Origin: Hoplostethus atlanticus | Taxonomy: Eukaryota > Chordata > Actinopteri > Trachichthyiformes > Trachichthyidae | NCBI GenBank assembly: GCA_034670405.1 | Contig: JAXDDX010000011.1 | Location: 1,063,001-1,127,000 of the forward strand | Direction of reading: 5' to 3' | DNA: 64,000 nt | In this document: piece after piece, positions 18,543 through 48,200 of the stretch | Position numbering within the stretch: position 1 is the stretch's first letter | How the letters are laid out: each line of letters opens with the position of its first letter | The notes under the pieces: generated by a model | Seen by the model: the letters and a program-made list of their open reading frames with translations, nothing else | The model's database searches: none | Told to the model about the DNA's origin: nothing | Made by a program: the position numbers and the translations under genes

Positions 18543-21004
18543 CTGCACAGGTGGTAGGTGACTAATTTCTCAAGTTCAAGCTTCACATGCGTTTCGAGGA
18601 GTAATGTAAACTAGCGTAGAGAAATGGGGCACTTCAGCTACTTCGCCAGTGCTACATTAACGTTAGTTGGTAAGTGGTGGCGGTGTGTGGGGGATAGTGG
18701 ATAACGTGGTACAAAATTAACTAAAGTAGCTTAAGTTACCTAAACGCTGCTTACGTCTAAACTAAACTAATCTAATCTAGAATAAGATAGACCACTACAC
18801 TCACTAAAGCAAAGACACTAGTCAGAGTAGGTAAATAAACGTTTAAATCCGGACTTCCGGTTCCAAATACATTTACATTTCAAAATAAAAGTCCCCGTAG
18901 CAAAACGATATTTCAATATTTTTATAGTATCAAACTATAAAAATAATTTGTGTCTCAAATATCTGGCTATCACTTACCAGTTAGTGTACTAACGGAGTCT
19001 AGCAACCGGTGGGGGAGCAGGACAATCGATCTATGCACTCTGATGTCGATCAACCAATGGTCAGGTGAAACTGTGATATACTTTCATGCACACCCTACTC
19101 ACTAACATATGGAGGAGGAAATTAAGAAATAAATAAACACAGAAATTAATAATGATTACTTGAACATTAATTCATGAATTTATATATTATCTATTGAGGC
19201 ATTTATTTATTTTTGATATTGGCAGGTTTGGTCCTTCAAATCACGGCACCAGCATCAAAATAGGATGAAAAATTGGACGTCCGGTCACTTGAGTAATGCA
19301 AAGTACAAAAGTGTAAATAATTATGCATCTGAAGTAAATGAAAATACAATTGCTGTTTGTTGCAAAATGTCCTTTTCACAGAATGTAGCCATGTAAACTA
19401 GTCTGTGCCATAGAAACAGGGCTACCAAAATATAGTGGGACATTCTCAGTCACCAAACTTGACAACTTGGAAGGAAGTCTACTTTCTTATAAAAGTCTAT
19501 TTTAACCCATTTCAGTGGCGCAATTTTTCCGAAAGGTTACAGGAATACAGTTACAGTTCCTAGTAGCCTGATATCATCTGTGGTGTCTACGTACGTTTAA
19601 CTGCTGGGGCCTCTGTATGGATGCTAGCCCTGAATTAATCAGTGCAAGGGATTATAATATCACATCATGTGCATTGCTAAATGTTTATAGAGAAAAAGGT
19701 GTGTAATGTGTGTCATGAATACATTTGAATATGTAGAAACATTCATGAATTAAAGGCAGCCCTCTTGGCATGTCAATCTGTTAAAGTGACTCTGGAGATC
19801 CCAGGATTATTTAATTAAAACCAATATATATGAGATAGTAGCGATTATGCTTGATTAATCATTTGCTTAAGAATAATGGCTGTAATATTTACAAATAAAA
19901 TGATTTAGGAAACTGAAAAATGTAAATTGGTTTATTAAGGGAGAGGCATTTCAGTCCAGTCATGTTGACCCTATTAAGACTCTATTCTTAATTCTTCAGA
20001 TTAGGACCGGCCCTGGTTAAACGGAGAAAACGGTAAAGTATAGGCAGAGGAGACAGGCTGGATCTAGGAGAGAGGGCGACTGCAAATCAGATAAAAACCT
20101 GAAACCGTATCTTACTTGCTCAAAGGTTACGCAGGGACCCACTTTTCCACACAGACAGGGTGATTCATTATAAAATGTGATCTATTACGGCATCCCCCCT
20201 CATGTTTCCTTTGGGCTGAATTGCCTTACTGGCACAAAGAAAGTTTGTGCCACTCATAATTAAGTTCTGAACAATAATTTTCTTTCAAAATTGTTTTTAT
20301 TCTGGCAGTCTAGCTAATAAATGTGTTTTCCAGCCTCAATGTTTTCCTGATGTCAGAGCTGTCAGCAAGCATATTTCTGTAATGCTGTTAAACAACCACA
20401 GCTTCCATGGCAGGGATTTTACAATTAGAAATTGTGTTTTAGTTGTTGCGCATATACCATTTTAAGGCTCTCTCTCCATCCATTGTGGTAAACTTATGGC
20501 AGGTAGTATCAGGCTAAACTACAGGTAGTTGTAAATGTATTTACGGCTTTGCATAGCTTGCATCCCTACGTAAATGTACTAGCTTTAGAGGTTAAATGTC
20601 AAGGTTGTGTTTACCTCAGGAACAGTCTAGTTTACCAGTTAGACAGGAGTTGAGTGAGTTCACACTTCAGTTTCATGATTTATTGTTGTTTATTATTAAG
20701 CATGGAATTTTCTATTGACATATTAATATATTTTAATCAAAAGATGAACATATAGATTTGTTATAATTGAATACAAGCATTAATACAGTATATTGGACAG
20801 ATTCCTTAATTGGAATGTTCCATTTAACTTCATGCTGGTTGAAGAAACGCCTTACTGTGTCGACCGTGGGTGGATCTTAAATGAGTTTCTGTCACAGGAC
20901 ATTTTTTCTCTTATCAAAATAGGCAGCATGTATCCAAGTACTGTGTTTGCCTTCACCATGTATAGGGCAAATTTCAGTAGTATCTCATAATTTGCACACA
21001 ACAC
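18543..21004. other. Intergenic: abcd4 promoter and sgpp1 3' flank
   Basis: No gene was recognised. The abcd4 promoter should lie within a few hundred bases above 18542. The sgpp1 3' UTR probably ends near the TTTATT cluster at about 20670-20695, which reads AATAAA on the minus strand. The middle (19100-20600) is AT-rich single-copy-looking DNA with no ORF or repeat that I could name. Confidence 0.5.
18853..18860 (-). promoter_or_regulatory. ETS/GABP-type site, candidate abcd4 promoter element
   Basis: ACTTCCGG (CCGGAAGT on the minus strand) lies 311 bp upstream of the abcd4 start codon. ETS sites of this form are common in TATA-less housekeeping promoters. Role inferred from motif and position only. 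Confidence 0.35.
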
Positions 21005-24000
21005 TCAGGCAAGGTTTAAGATGCTGAAGAGGAGAGGCACCACACAGACGCAACTAAAACCCACAACACTGTAGACAATGTAACGATATGGCAACTCTAC
21101 TTTCATGTGCTGCCTTGCCTGTCTTACATTGTTGGAGGGGAGCCCAAATACTCGACATAACAATGGAATCGTCATTGCTTTCATAACCATTCTCGTGACG
21201 AGGAGGACAACTACTCCAATCAGGAAGCGCAGCAGGGAGTGCACCACCAAGCTAGTGGATATGGGTGGTAAAGTCAGAGGCATTGCTGACAGTGGTGGAT
21301 CAACCAACAGCCCCAGCTGATGGTTTACATGCGTGGCCAAAGCAGCCCCTGCACCAGTGCCCAGGGCCTGAGCTGTATCGCCCCGTGAGGTGCTCCAGGA
21401 ATCCAAAGTAAAAGCCACAAGTCCCAGGCTCACGTGCAAAACCACAATGACAAGTGGAGCATAGTGGTTCATCATGTAGAAGCTGTCAATCTTGTCCAGA
21501 GTTGCCTGGAAGAAGGCTAGAATCAGAAGGCTGTACAGGAAGCCTGTGATTACCTCCTGCAAGACAGGGACACAAATTAATTGTGTAAACAAGGCACATC
21601 TGTTGTAAAACAATTTATAGTACTTTAGAACTGTTGAGAATTATGATCTAGGAAAGTTTATGATGGCGGTCATTCCAAAAAATGTGGTCGAGTTGATGTC
21701 TCTCATATTTGCAGTCTGTAAAAACACTTAGAAGGGATATAAGTCACGTGAAGCATATTTTTGATTCATACAACCGGCCATGAGGTTTGATGACAGCCTT
21801 CACGTTTAAAAAAAACCCAAAAACGTTGTTCTGCCATTTTCAAAATCATGATGTCAATTTAAGTACTTCACATACAAAGTTCAATGATAACTGGTATCTT
21901 CTCCTCAGTTATATTCCTTTACATCTACTGTAGCTCAACATCATGGGCAAAGACCTTTTCTGGCGCTTCCCTGTGAGAGACACTTTCCACCAAAATATCT
22001 AATTTAAAACAACAGCTTTTATCACAACTCCCTAAAAAAAGTTGAGCTGTTGAAACGTATGCTGAACTAAAACAAATTCCACTATCCTTGGATGTGAGGC
22101 TATTACAGGATCTAATCTTATCTGCTGGTTGTGGTTTGACCATTTGATTGGTGGCCAGTTGGTGGAGCAGAGTCTTATGGACTCTGCTCCACCAACTCGG
22201 CCACATCTGGTTTCAAACATGGAGTTAGGTGGGCGTGGGGCTATGATTGTATGTTCAAGGTATACTCTATGATATAGCAAAGAAGGAATTTCTGTACCAG
22301 ATATATTTTAAGCAAGCCACAGCATTTACAACCATCCAAGGTGCATATGATGTTGCATACCAATGTTCAACCAATGACATGCACAGGCAGACATTTCACA
22401 CTTGCAGTACAGTAAGACAGACCTGTTTCATTTTCCTGCAGTCCAAAACCAGTTCTGAATAGAATGAGGTTCTCTACCGCCTTGAAATCACCTTGCCAAG
22501 CATGTTTTGAGGACCCAGCTGAGCAACCATATTGAGCTGTGAGAAATAACTGGCAAATACCTCTATGTGACAGTGGGAGGGGCCAGGGCTCTCATTTATA
22601 AACATTGCATACATACAAATATGTGCATGAGCTATGAGTGGGATGCTTGAGAATGTGTATGAATTCAAGTAGAGCTTTGACCACGCTAACACAATTCATT
22701 CAGGACTACAGCCCAATCAGATAATAGCATAATAGCATTGATAAGACATTTTGATTGTGGTGTGCATAATATGGCTCATCTTGCTTCAATGGGGGGGTTT
22801 GGTGCAGTGAAAAGATTTCCTCTAAAGAACCCCTCAACCCAACAGAAGGCAAGTGGTTCAACTATGGAACAGCCTTCCTCAAAGCATCAGATCTGCCAAA
22901 TCAACTGAAGGCTTTCAATCACAACTAAAACGTACCTTGTATTTTGTGAGAATTAAGAACCTTTTCTATGCAACATAGATAAATGAGGGCCCTGGATCTC
23001 TGGTTATGTTCGTAGTTTAATTTATATTTGAGAGAGGGATCGTTTCTTTGATATGCTTACCAGAATAGAATGCATACCCATGTAGACTCTGCTTACACAG
23101 ACCAGGACACTCCAGCAGGCAGCCAGACACAAGCCAAACAGGAAAGAGTACTATGAGAGAATGAAGAAACACAATGAACACAGATAATAGAATTGTGTCA
23201 GCAGATAATCATGGAACTGGACTTTCAGTAAAAACAAAAACCCAGATCATCATTTTCTGTTCAAATAATAGAGCTCCTTCACTGGGCATATGGGCCCATT
23301 TTGGCATTTTTAAGGATTAAAATGTTCAACATATCCTTAATCTCCACTAGGTCTTTAAATTCACTAGTCATGTGAGGTAATGAATGAGTTACTACATGTA
23401 AACAAACTATGTACTACATATCAATACTACACTGTGCATTGCTGTATTTTGTCCTGCTTTTTATCTCATGATCATCAAGGCCATGATCATTAAGGAGTGT
23501 TTTAGTGGTGCAATGCCCCTTGGCTGACATTATTAACAATGTTCTCGGTCAGTGACATCAAATCATTCATAATTTAGCCTTCAATAGCTGTAAAAAGTTC
23601 ACCTGCTTGCATTTACCACACTGCATTTGACAATTTTGAGAAAGGATTCAGTATACTTAATGTATTCAAAGTGCATTCAAGTGGAACCTTTTCTTTTCAG
23701 TCTTCCCTCTCACCCTAACCCAGCTCATTTAGTTCAGCTAGTGGCGGTTTGTATCAAATTCACAACCCTTGTCACCGGCACAAAGGTTTTGAATTTGATA
23801 CCACAATTGATTCCAAGTCTGCTGAAGGAGCTGAGCTGTCCCGTCTCCAGTGGTGACCCCACTGACCTGGCCGTCACTCCATTCAGCCCAGACTCTTCTC
23901 CCTTCTAGCTCATCTTAACACTCCCTAGCTTCCACCTAAACCTGGAAACTTCACGTCCTGTTCTCCCCTACTTTCCTCTTCCCACCAAATCACATTCACC

Positions 24001-25360
24001 TCCCCTATATCTCTGTTACTTAAGACTGAACTCTTGCTCCTGTCTTGTATATTAAATAACTCTACCTTTATCTTCACCTAGTGCTTCTCCATCATATTTA
24101 ATCTTTCTTAGGATGCAGGAATATTTGTTGCATCTATTGTCAGGGTACAGTGACTTTGACACCTACACTCCTTATACGGATTGCTTTAAATGCTGGCGAT
24201 CTGGGAATTTAAACTTATTCTATTGTTGCACTCACTGTAAATCACATCAGCACAATGCCTAAAACGTAAATGCAATGCTTGTAGCTGTTGTATCTTATTG
24301 TAATACCAGGTAATGGGGATTTCAAGGCAGTCTATATTTTGCCCCGTAGGGTGTGGCAAAAGACTTACTTCTTCTTTTGCAGCATAAAGAGTTGAATGGC
24401 TGAGGAAGATAATGTCTTGTCTCTACTTTGACATAAAACTGTGATATTTGTGAGTTTAGTCATACAGTTGCAGTTTGTCATATCAGAGAATGGTCAGAGC
24501 TGTATCACAATACATTTCTCCAGCTCTGTCAAATGCGAGTGGCAAAATATTGTGTCATGTCTAGTTTTGAATGCATTCAGAGCACATCTCATGCCTGAAG
24601 CAACTGCACTGCCCTTTAGTATCTGCATTTGAGTCACTTTGACCACTAATGAATGGAATAAGCCTGCAACAAGTGCTGTCACCTGCCACCGTCCGTACGA
24701 CAGCATGAAGAGGCAGAAGGGTATAGCTGTTCCCGTCATGGCGTGTGTGGACGGCATGCTGTACTCTGAGTTGTAGAAGACCTCCACCTTCACCACCGGC
24801 GGGGATGCCGGCCGTGACCAGCGGATCAAATCTTTGGTGGACTGTCCCACAAACAGGTTCCAGGCCCAAACCACGATGAGCCTCCGACTGACCAGGGCAT
24901 CCACGTTCCAATACAGGAAAGGGAAAAAAATAATAAAGAACATCTCGTTGCCAAGCTCGGTCCCAAACGTGAACAGATAGAACAGAAACTTGTTGTGGAT
25001 GATGAACTCCTGGCCCACATCGCCGGTCAGTGAGTTTCTACGGAGGGGTTTTGCCCTGGCGCTATCTGGGTCGTCGTTGGGCGCGTCAGCCCCGACGGGA
25101 CCGCCGCTACCCCGCACCGATTCCCCATTCCCAATAACGTCCGAGCTGTCGTTTTGTCTCTGCTGCTGTGCCCCTTTTCTTTGCAAGGGGTATTCCTGAT
25201 CACCAATTTGTTTACCGGGTAAGAGTTCGTTGTCCGCCTCGGTCAGTTTATTCGGAAGTGTCCCTTTGATGCCGCAGAAACGTTGAAATCTCGCTACGTG
25301 ACGGGGGTCTTGCAGGTAATTACACAGTCGTATAAACGTATTTACAAAGTCTTTCGCCAT
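21005..25360 (-). CDS. sgpp1: Sphingosine-1-phosphate phosphatase 1
   Basis: SGPP1 is an ER membrane enzyme that dephosphorylates sphingosine-1-phosphate to sphingosine and feeds ceramide salvage. Three exons, 24683-25360, 23061-23150 and 21005-21556, join in frame to 439 aa (human about 441). The three PAP2/LPP phosphatase motifs are complete. KX6RP is K176 to P184 (KDLIRWSRP), PSTH is 203-206, and SRX5H is S246 to H253 (SRVYMGMH) in the 90-bp middle exon. The N-terminus keeps DPRHVARFQRFCG, and RRNSLTGDVGQ precedes the first membrane segment. These mark SGPP1 rather than SGPP2. The C-terminal exon carries WSTSRGDTA, RQARQHMKVELPYRY and further hydrophobic segments. The linker at 50-105 is low-complexity and poorly conserved. 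Intron 2 (21557-23060) contains a strong hairpin. Intron 1 (23151-24682) holds nothing else that I recognise. Divergent from kcnh5. Confidence 0.95.
22157..22197. repeat. Perfect 18-bp inverted repeat with 5-nt loop
   Basis: Arms 22157-22174 and 22180-22197 are exact reverse complements around the loop TTATG. The hairpin lies in sgpp1 intron 2. Confidence 0.95.
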
Positions 25361-42031
<16,671 letters not shown>

Positions 42032-42930
42032 GCCTTTTTGAATTAAAAAAACAAACATGCATTGATTTGAAAAAAAAAAAAAAAAAAGTTTGTCTCTCTT
42101 GAAAAAATTATGTTTGGAAAATGAAAACACTAATTTGTATGTCCTGCTGGATTCTGGTCTGCCAAAGAAATGGCATGCATAATGCAGATGACTGCATGTA
42201 GAAATACTTTTGTCATGTTACCTCAGCACTACAACAACCCAGGGATTTTCTAATAGTTTTTGACTTAAGAGGCACTTTCACGGGACTATGTGTATTTGAG
42301 GCTACACTTTTTGGGAATGCCAAAAGTCCATGGAGAATATAGGAATGGAAACCACAATCTGTAATTTGTCACAAGCGTTATAAAAACTTTGGTATCATGT
42401 GCACGGTGCTCTCATGCCGAAACATGTAAGCCTGATGGGACCAACAATAAAAAAGTCTTTCTTTATTTTTTGAATACATCTTTTTTGAAATTCGGTCATT
42501 TCCATGTTCTTCGTGGATTTTTTTGGAAGTCAGTTTTGCAGTTTTTTGGAAGAGCACCCAACCAGGTTATGTGAGGAGGTGTACTGCCATACGTTTTTCA
42601 CTTTTAGGGCGTGATCCTCCGACGCAAAGCCTGAGCAGCTAAGAGTATGGATGTGATTTTTTTACTCTGGAGAGACTGGAGCTTAGCGAACTCTTACATT
42701 GATTTCTACATGCACTCTCCATATGTTAAATAAGTATCTCCCTCTATCTCATTCTGGGAGAATAGTTAGACTCAGCCGCCCAGACAAATTAAACTGACCA
42801 CCCCAGGAGTTAATGAAATGTGTGCCTTACATTTTTAAAAGAGCGCCTCCTTCAAAAAAGGATAGTTATATGTTTTAAAGAGGCAGCATTGTTATCAACT
42901 TTGGTCAGTCGCTGTCCATTCTGGTCATTT

Positions 42931-42975
42931 TAGATTAGATTAGATTAGATTAGATTAGATTAGATTAGATTAGAT
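42931..42975. repeat. (TAGAT)9 microsatellite
   Basis: Nine perfect tandem TAGAT units. Confidence 0.97.
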
Positions 42976-44049
42976 GGCTCTTTACTGCAACTGCAATTTT
43001 CTATAATTGAGCAGATGTTTCATAATTTAATTTAAAAAAAATAAATAATAATAATATGGTCTAAACAAGGTCAGCATTTGGAATGACAGGTCTGAGGAAT
43101 GACTAAAATGTTTCTGTTACTGAACCCTGTATTCCCTCTATGAACCATTTAGATTCTTGTCTGAGCTTCAGTTCCATGTGCATGTAAAATGGGAATAGGA
43201 ATGCAACAATGGCAACAATCTCAGGATTAGCTTGTGAAAGAAATGAATTTCTCTTGAACAAAATGGGAATATTTCACCCATTTAAACCAACCGGGACATT
43301 TCTCATGCAATGGGTCACGTCAACGCACTTCTTCTCAATTATATTGTTTTCTTGTTGTTTTGCCTTTTGCTCAGGTATAGTTCTCCAACCTATAGCAATG
43401 GGATTTTGACTTGATTTTAGTAGATGTGATATATTAAACATTGCCATACAAGTTGAAAAAAACACCTTTTATCTTCTGTATTGTACTGTAGTAATGCATA
43501 TCAGGTTTTTGATTCACAGTAGTTTTTAAATGATAGGTCACACTACTATGCAAATCTGAATAGAGATGTATTGCACTTATTTGCTCATACTGCTGTACAA
43601 GCAGAAGCAACTTATCTGAGGTGAGGGTTTTTGTTTACGATGTTCCCTAATTTGATTCACTTCTGACATTTGTATAAACTGTAAGGATGTATGCATGTGA
43701 CTGTCAGCCAACTGAGTACAAGTATTTTATATTAGATGTGTTATGACCTTGCATGCATCTACAGTAGGAAACCTGTCAACGGTGAAATGAAGAACGATGC
43801 CTGCTCATAACCTGTTGTTTTGTCTCCTCTGTTATGCACACATGCAACCGCAACATGCAGTATGACAGAGAAATAAGACTTGTGATGTCATCAGATAAAA
43901 AGTATGGAGCTGCTCCATAAACAGTGGGATACCCACCGAATGTTTATTTTGAGTTTTAACCCAAAGGACCTTCATTCCATAGTAATTACAATTTAAACAT
44001 CTTATTTGTCACAATTGATTGATAATTGATTGTGTCATAAATCTGACTG

Positions 44050-44135
44050 TCTATCAGCCTGACCTAGTTAGGCCTGTAAAGTCCTTTGAGGCTTGTTTTG
44101 GTTATATAAATAACTTGATTTGACTTGACGTGACA
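44050..44135 (+). mobile_element. LINE 3'-tail fragment
   Basis: GTAAAGTCCTTTGAGGC, then GGTTATATAAATAACTTGA and a TTGACTTGAC run, resembles the short 3' end shared by many teleost L2-type LINE copies. Assigned from memory of that tail only. Confidence 0.45.
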
Positions 44136-44463
44136 GAACTGACATGTGTTCAACTTAGATTACAGCATTAGGAATAAATACTTCAGATCCTTTGTATCGG
44201 TAAATGTCAATGCCAAAGTTAATCATTAAAGTTGATATGGAAACAGTAATTTTCCATTTTATAAAGTAGAACAAACAAAGTGATGAGGATATGATATGGA
44301 TAGTTGGATGCAGGTAGGGAGAGGGAGAGGGTGTGGCCAAGGGGCTGGAGGTGAAAGCCATAGGATTTTGAAACCATCATCAGGACACAAAAGCATAGAA
44401 GGTGATAAATAGTTATTTTATTTATTTATCTTTGAGACGACATTAAATTCTTAGTTCCCACTC

Positions 44464-44564
44464 CAGATCAGTGGATGGCGGTAATGCACCGTTAAGTTGT
44501 TTGCCAACCGCCGTAATACAAAAGAAGAAGAAGAAGAACCACGTTTGCAGACAGAAGAAAGAAG
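44464..44564 (+). promoter_or_regulatory. Candidate l3hypdh promoter element and 5' UTR exon
   Basis: CAGTGGATGGCGGTAATGCACC, an inverted ACCGCCGTAAT, then an AGAAGAAG run resemble a dispersed element I recall near fish transcription starts. GAAG|GTAAAC at 44564/44565 is a good 5' splice donor. A pyrimidine-rich tract ending CCAG abuts the l3hypdh ATG at 45278. A non-coding exon 1 here spliced to 45278 is therefore plausible but inferred. Confidence 0.4.
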
Positions 44565-44999
44565 GTAAACTAACGCTTTCCGCTGGTGATTTCGTAACTT
44601 CTTACTATTGACTTAAGGGGAAATTTAAGGGGAAAGATTAATCAGTTTCTATTGGTGGGACAAAATGATTTAGCCCTCAGTATAATGTCACAAACTATCA
44701 ACAGTTGGATGTTATTTCAACATGACATACTGCCTTCAAAATGGTAGTTATGGTAAATATTTCACAGATTGGACCACTCTTGTAGGTCAAAGTCCCTTTT
44801 GTACCAGGCTAGAAACAATTGGTTAAATATATATGAGCTTGTAGGTATAAACCACTTGTTTTAGCAGTGGCCCAAATAATACAATGTTGTGATACGACTA
44901 TTTTATTAAAGTTTTAAGTCACTCAGTACTTTACAGTGATTTTAGAACGAACGAAAGAAAGGAATCACTGTAAAGCTTGGCCTTTCAAGGCTTATTGCT

Positions 45000-45000
<1 letters not shown>

Positions 45001-45042
<42 letters not shown>
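45001..45042. repeat. (AAT)n microsatellite
   Basis: Fourteen ATA/AAT triplets upstream of l3hypdh. Confidence 0.97.
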
Positions 45043-45277
45043 CATGCTTAATATCTTAAACTCTCTCGATTGTTTTGTCTGTAATTAATATAGGAGCAGC
45101 CAGGATATCATTGCTGATAAAAAATGTCCCATATTCCATTCCAATCTTAGGATAGTGTCACAAAATGTCACTTACAATGCGCCAAAACGATGGAGGGAAA
45201 TTGCGTCGCTTGTGAATTGTGTATAAGGAAACTAGTGGAAAACATTCTCAAAACAATGTTTGTTTTATTGCGGCCAG

Positions 45278-48200
45278 ATGGAAACCCAGCTCCCACCACA
45301 CGATGGGGAGATGCTGTCTGTGGTTGACATGCACACGGGCGGAGAGCCCTTGCGCATCATCCTCAGCGGGTACCCAGAGGTCGAGGGTGACAGCGTGCTA
45401 TCCAAGCGTCGCTATGTCAGGGAACGTCTCGACCACCTCAGGAGGGTGCTGATGTACGAACCGCGGGGACACTATGACATGTACGGCGCCCTGGTCGTGG
45501 ACAGCGAGATGCCCGAGGCTGACCTGGGGGTGCTCTTCATGCACAACGAGGGGTACAGCACCATGTGTGGACACGCGGTGATCGCACTAGGGCGCTTTGC
45601 CGTCGACTACAAACTCATAAAAGAACCACAGTCGCCAGAGACCCAAGTGAACATACATTGTCCCTGCGGCTTGGTGAAGGCTTTTGTTGAGTACTCTCAC
45701 GGTAAAACAGGAGGAGTACGGTTTCTCAGCGTGCCGGCGTTTGCATTTGCTACAGGTAGGGGTGCTCGTTTTGAGGTTTGGCCCTTATTTACAACCACAT
45801 GGAGTTCTAGCATTACACCTCATCGCCGATAAATATGGCTGTTTCTTATTTATAAAAGAGCAAATGTTCATATTTCTAACAGCAATGTGTCCCCAGGCGT
45901 TGAACATTTTTCCTGCAGGACTAACTCTCATTTTTGTCAGATGTGACAGTGACAGTGGAAGGGTTTGGTGATGTTGTGGTTGACATCAGCTACGGGGGAG
46001 CCTTCTACGCCTTTGTAGATGCCCAGAGGTTTGGCCTGGATGTGACCAAGTCGAGGACTCGGGATCTGGTAGATGCAGCCACAGCAGTGACCAAAGCTGT
46101 CAAATCTCAAGTAAGGAACGCCATTCTGTCTGACTCACAGTACTACATCAGAAAAACCTCGTTTAATTGACTTAGTTGAGCCGCTGTATATTCGCTTCAT
46201 TCACTCCAGTGAAGTTTTGAGTCGGGTAGGTACACTGGCGGGAAAGTTTTCTCCCAGCACATGAAGTGACGAATCGCAATGTAGGAGCCGAATGCAGGTA
46301 GTGAAGTCTTCAAAAACACAAACAGTTACCTCTCGCTGCCACTTGGGGCCGCCAACGACCAAATTACAGAAAGTTACATAGTGCAGGTTCAATGCAGTAA
46401 ACTCAGTGCAGCGTCTTGAAATACAGCTGGTTGGATGCAACAGTAGGCAATTCTCTAAGAGGGTTTACTTTATTGACATTTTGATCAAAAGTGCACAATT
46501 CAAAAAGATTCAGTCTGACAAAATGATCTCAGTTCCAGTGCAAAACCTCAGCACAGGAAGTATGTAGCTGAGAATCTGGCATCACCCCACAGGACTGAAG
46601 GTGTTTAGGACTAAATGGTCTTGTTGATTTAACATTTGTTTTGTTATTTATTATCCTTGCCTAGGTGAAACTGCACCACCCAACCAGTGATGATCTTGCC
46701 TTCCTCTATGGTACAATCCTCACAGACGGCAAAGATGCTTATGCCTCGGGTCCCACTGCCAATGTTTGCGTGTTCGCAGAAGCTCAGGTATTTCATTATC
46801 TGCGGTTCTCAGAAAATGCCAGCTTGTCATTTCATGATTCGAAGCGAGTCATCAGGATTCACTCTAGAACAAAAAACTCTTGTGATGGGTAATGGAGGGT
46901 TTTTCCAGGTATAGCCTGCAATGAAATTATCCAGCGTGGTTTCCTTGTGACAATGGTTGTCCTGTCCTGACTAGAATGAAGCACTAGTATAGCCTAGTCT
47001 GAATGTAATAATAGTAATGTGCTGAATGATGCTGACCATATCCATCAATTACAAATACCAGAAAAAACAACTTTTGACTACAAGATAAGAAATACGGCTT
47101 AATAAAATTTCATGATTCAGTGAAGTGTGTTACCTTGTTGAACAGCTAGTCTATGAAAACAGTGACCTTGGCTAGTGGTGATTTCTAGTTTGTGGATGGA
47201 TTTGATAACTATTTGATAACACCACTGATTCAAATTAAATTCAACTTTCAGTTCTCTTTCCTCACAATTCAAATGATTTAAAATAAAATGGAATATATTG
47301 ATTCATTCTGAAATTACACCAAACCCCGGTAAGATTAATGAACAGCTCCCCCCTATAGCACAGAAATCTGAGTTGTTGTTGTCTAAAGCTGAAAATACTG
47401 AATACACATAGTATCTGGTTTATTGGTGTTATCTTATGTTTACCTCCTAATGGAAAGTTTGAATGGAGTGTGAAATAAAGTCTTAATAATGTCTTCCTCT
47501 CTCCCTGACGCAGGTGGACCGAAGCCCCACGGGTTCTGGTGTTACGGCCCGCGTGGCTCTTCAGTATCACAAAGGTCTCATCCACCTGAACCAAACCAGG
47601 ACCTTCCAGAGCGGGGCTACTGGATCCCAGTTCACAGGAAAAGCTGTCGAGGTATCAGTGAACAAGGACACTGTCTGACAGTAGATAGTAGTAGTAGTAT
47701 TAGTAGTAGTCTACTCACAGAAGGTGGACAAAGTGAGACAAGTCGGTCAGAACACGTGTGCTGATTAGACGGCAAGAGTTGAACGGCCTCCATCTCCGCT
47801 GTCATGGTCAAAATGTGTTGACTGCTTTATGAACTCCTCACCGCCTGATGCTCACAGTAACCACATTAGTACTTCTTATCAACCACTAGTCTGGATGTTT
47901 CAACCTTTTGTTGGTCAAGTGCAACTCAGGTGCAAGTCTTTTCTCAACCACCAGCTTGCATATTGATCTTTGCTGTCTATTGAATGGATTTGTACTCTTA
48001 CTTATATGATGTCTCATCCGCACATTGTTAACCTGTATTGATGTGAACCCACTTGGTATGAAAGTGATTTAACTGAATGGTTTCACCTGTGACCCACAAA
48101 CAACTGATATAAAACACAAGTGCGTACTTCCAATTCATAGACACCGATGGAGGCCGTAGCGTTGAAAACGTTTGTTAACGTGAAGTAAATACTGCTTAAA

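Larger units (their letters stand above)
42032..45277. other. kcnh5 3' flank and l3hypdh 5' region
   Basis: After the kcnh5 stop there is an A-rich run and an AATAAA at about 42446-42451 that could end the transcript. The middle holds a TAGAT pentanucleotide array and a LINE-like 3' tail. A candidate l3hypdh promoter/5' UTR block lies at 44464-44564. Nothing else coding was recognised. Confidence 0.5.

Noticed and set aside
22790..22960. Possible LINE 3' coding remnant in sgpp1 intron 2
   Set aside because: A translation with YGTAFLKASDLPNQL faintly resembles the end of fish LINE ORF2, but too short and broken to support.
44461..44530. tRNA or other small RNA gene near the GGCGGT/ACCGCC pair
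   Set aside because: No cloverleaf, no A and B boxes with proper spacing; better read as a promoter-like element.
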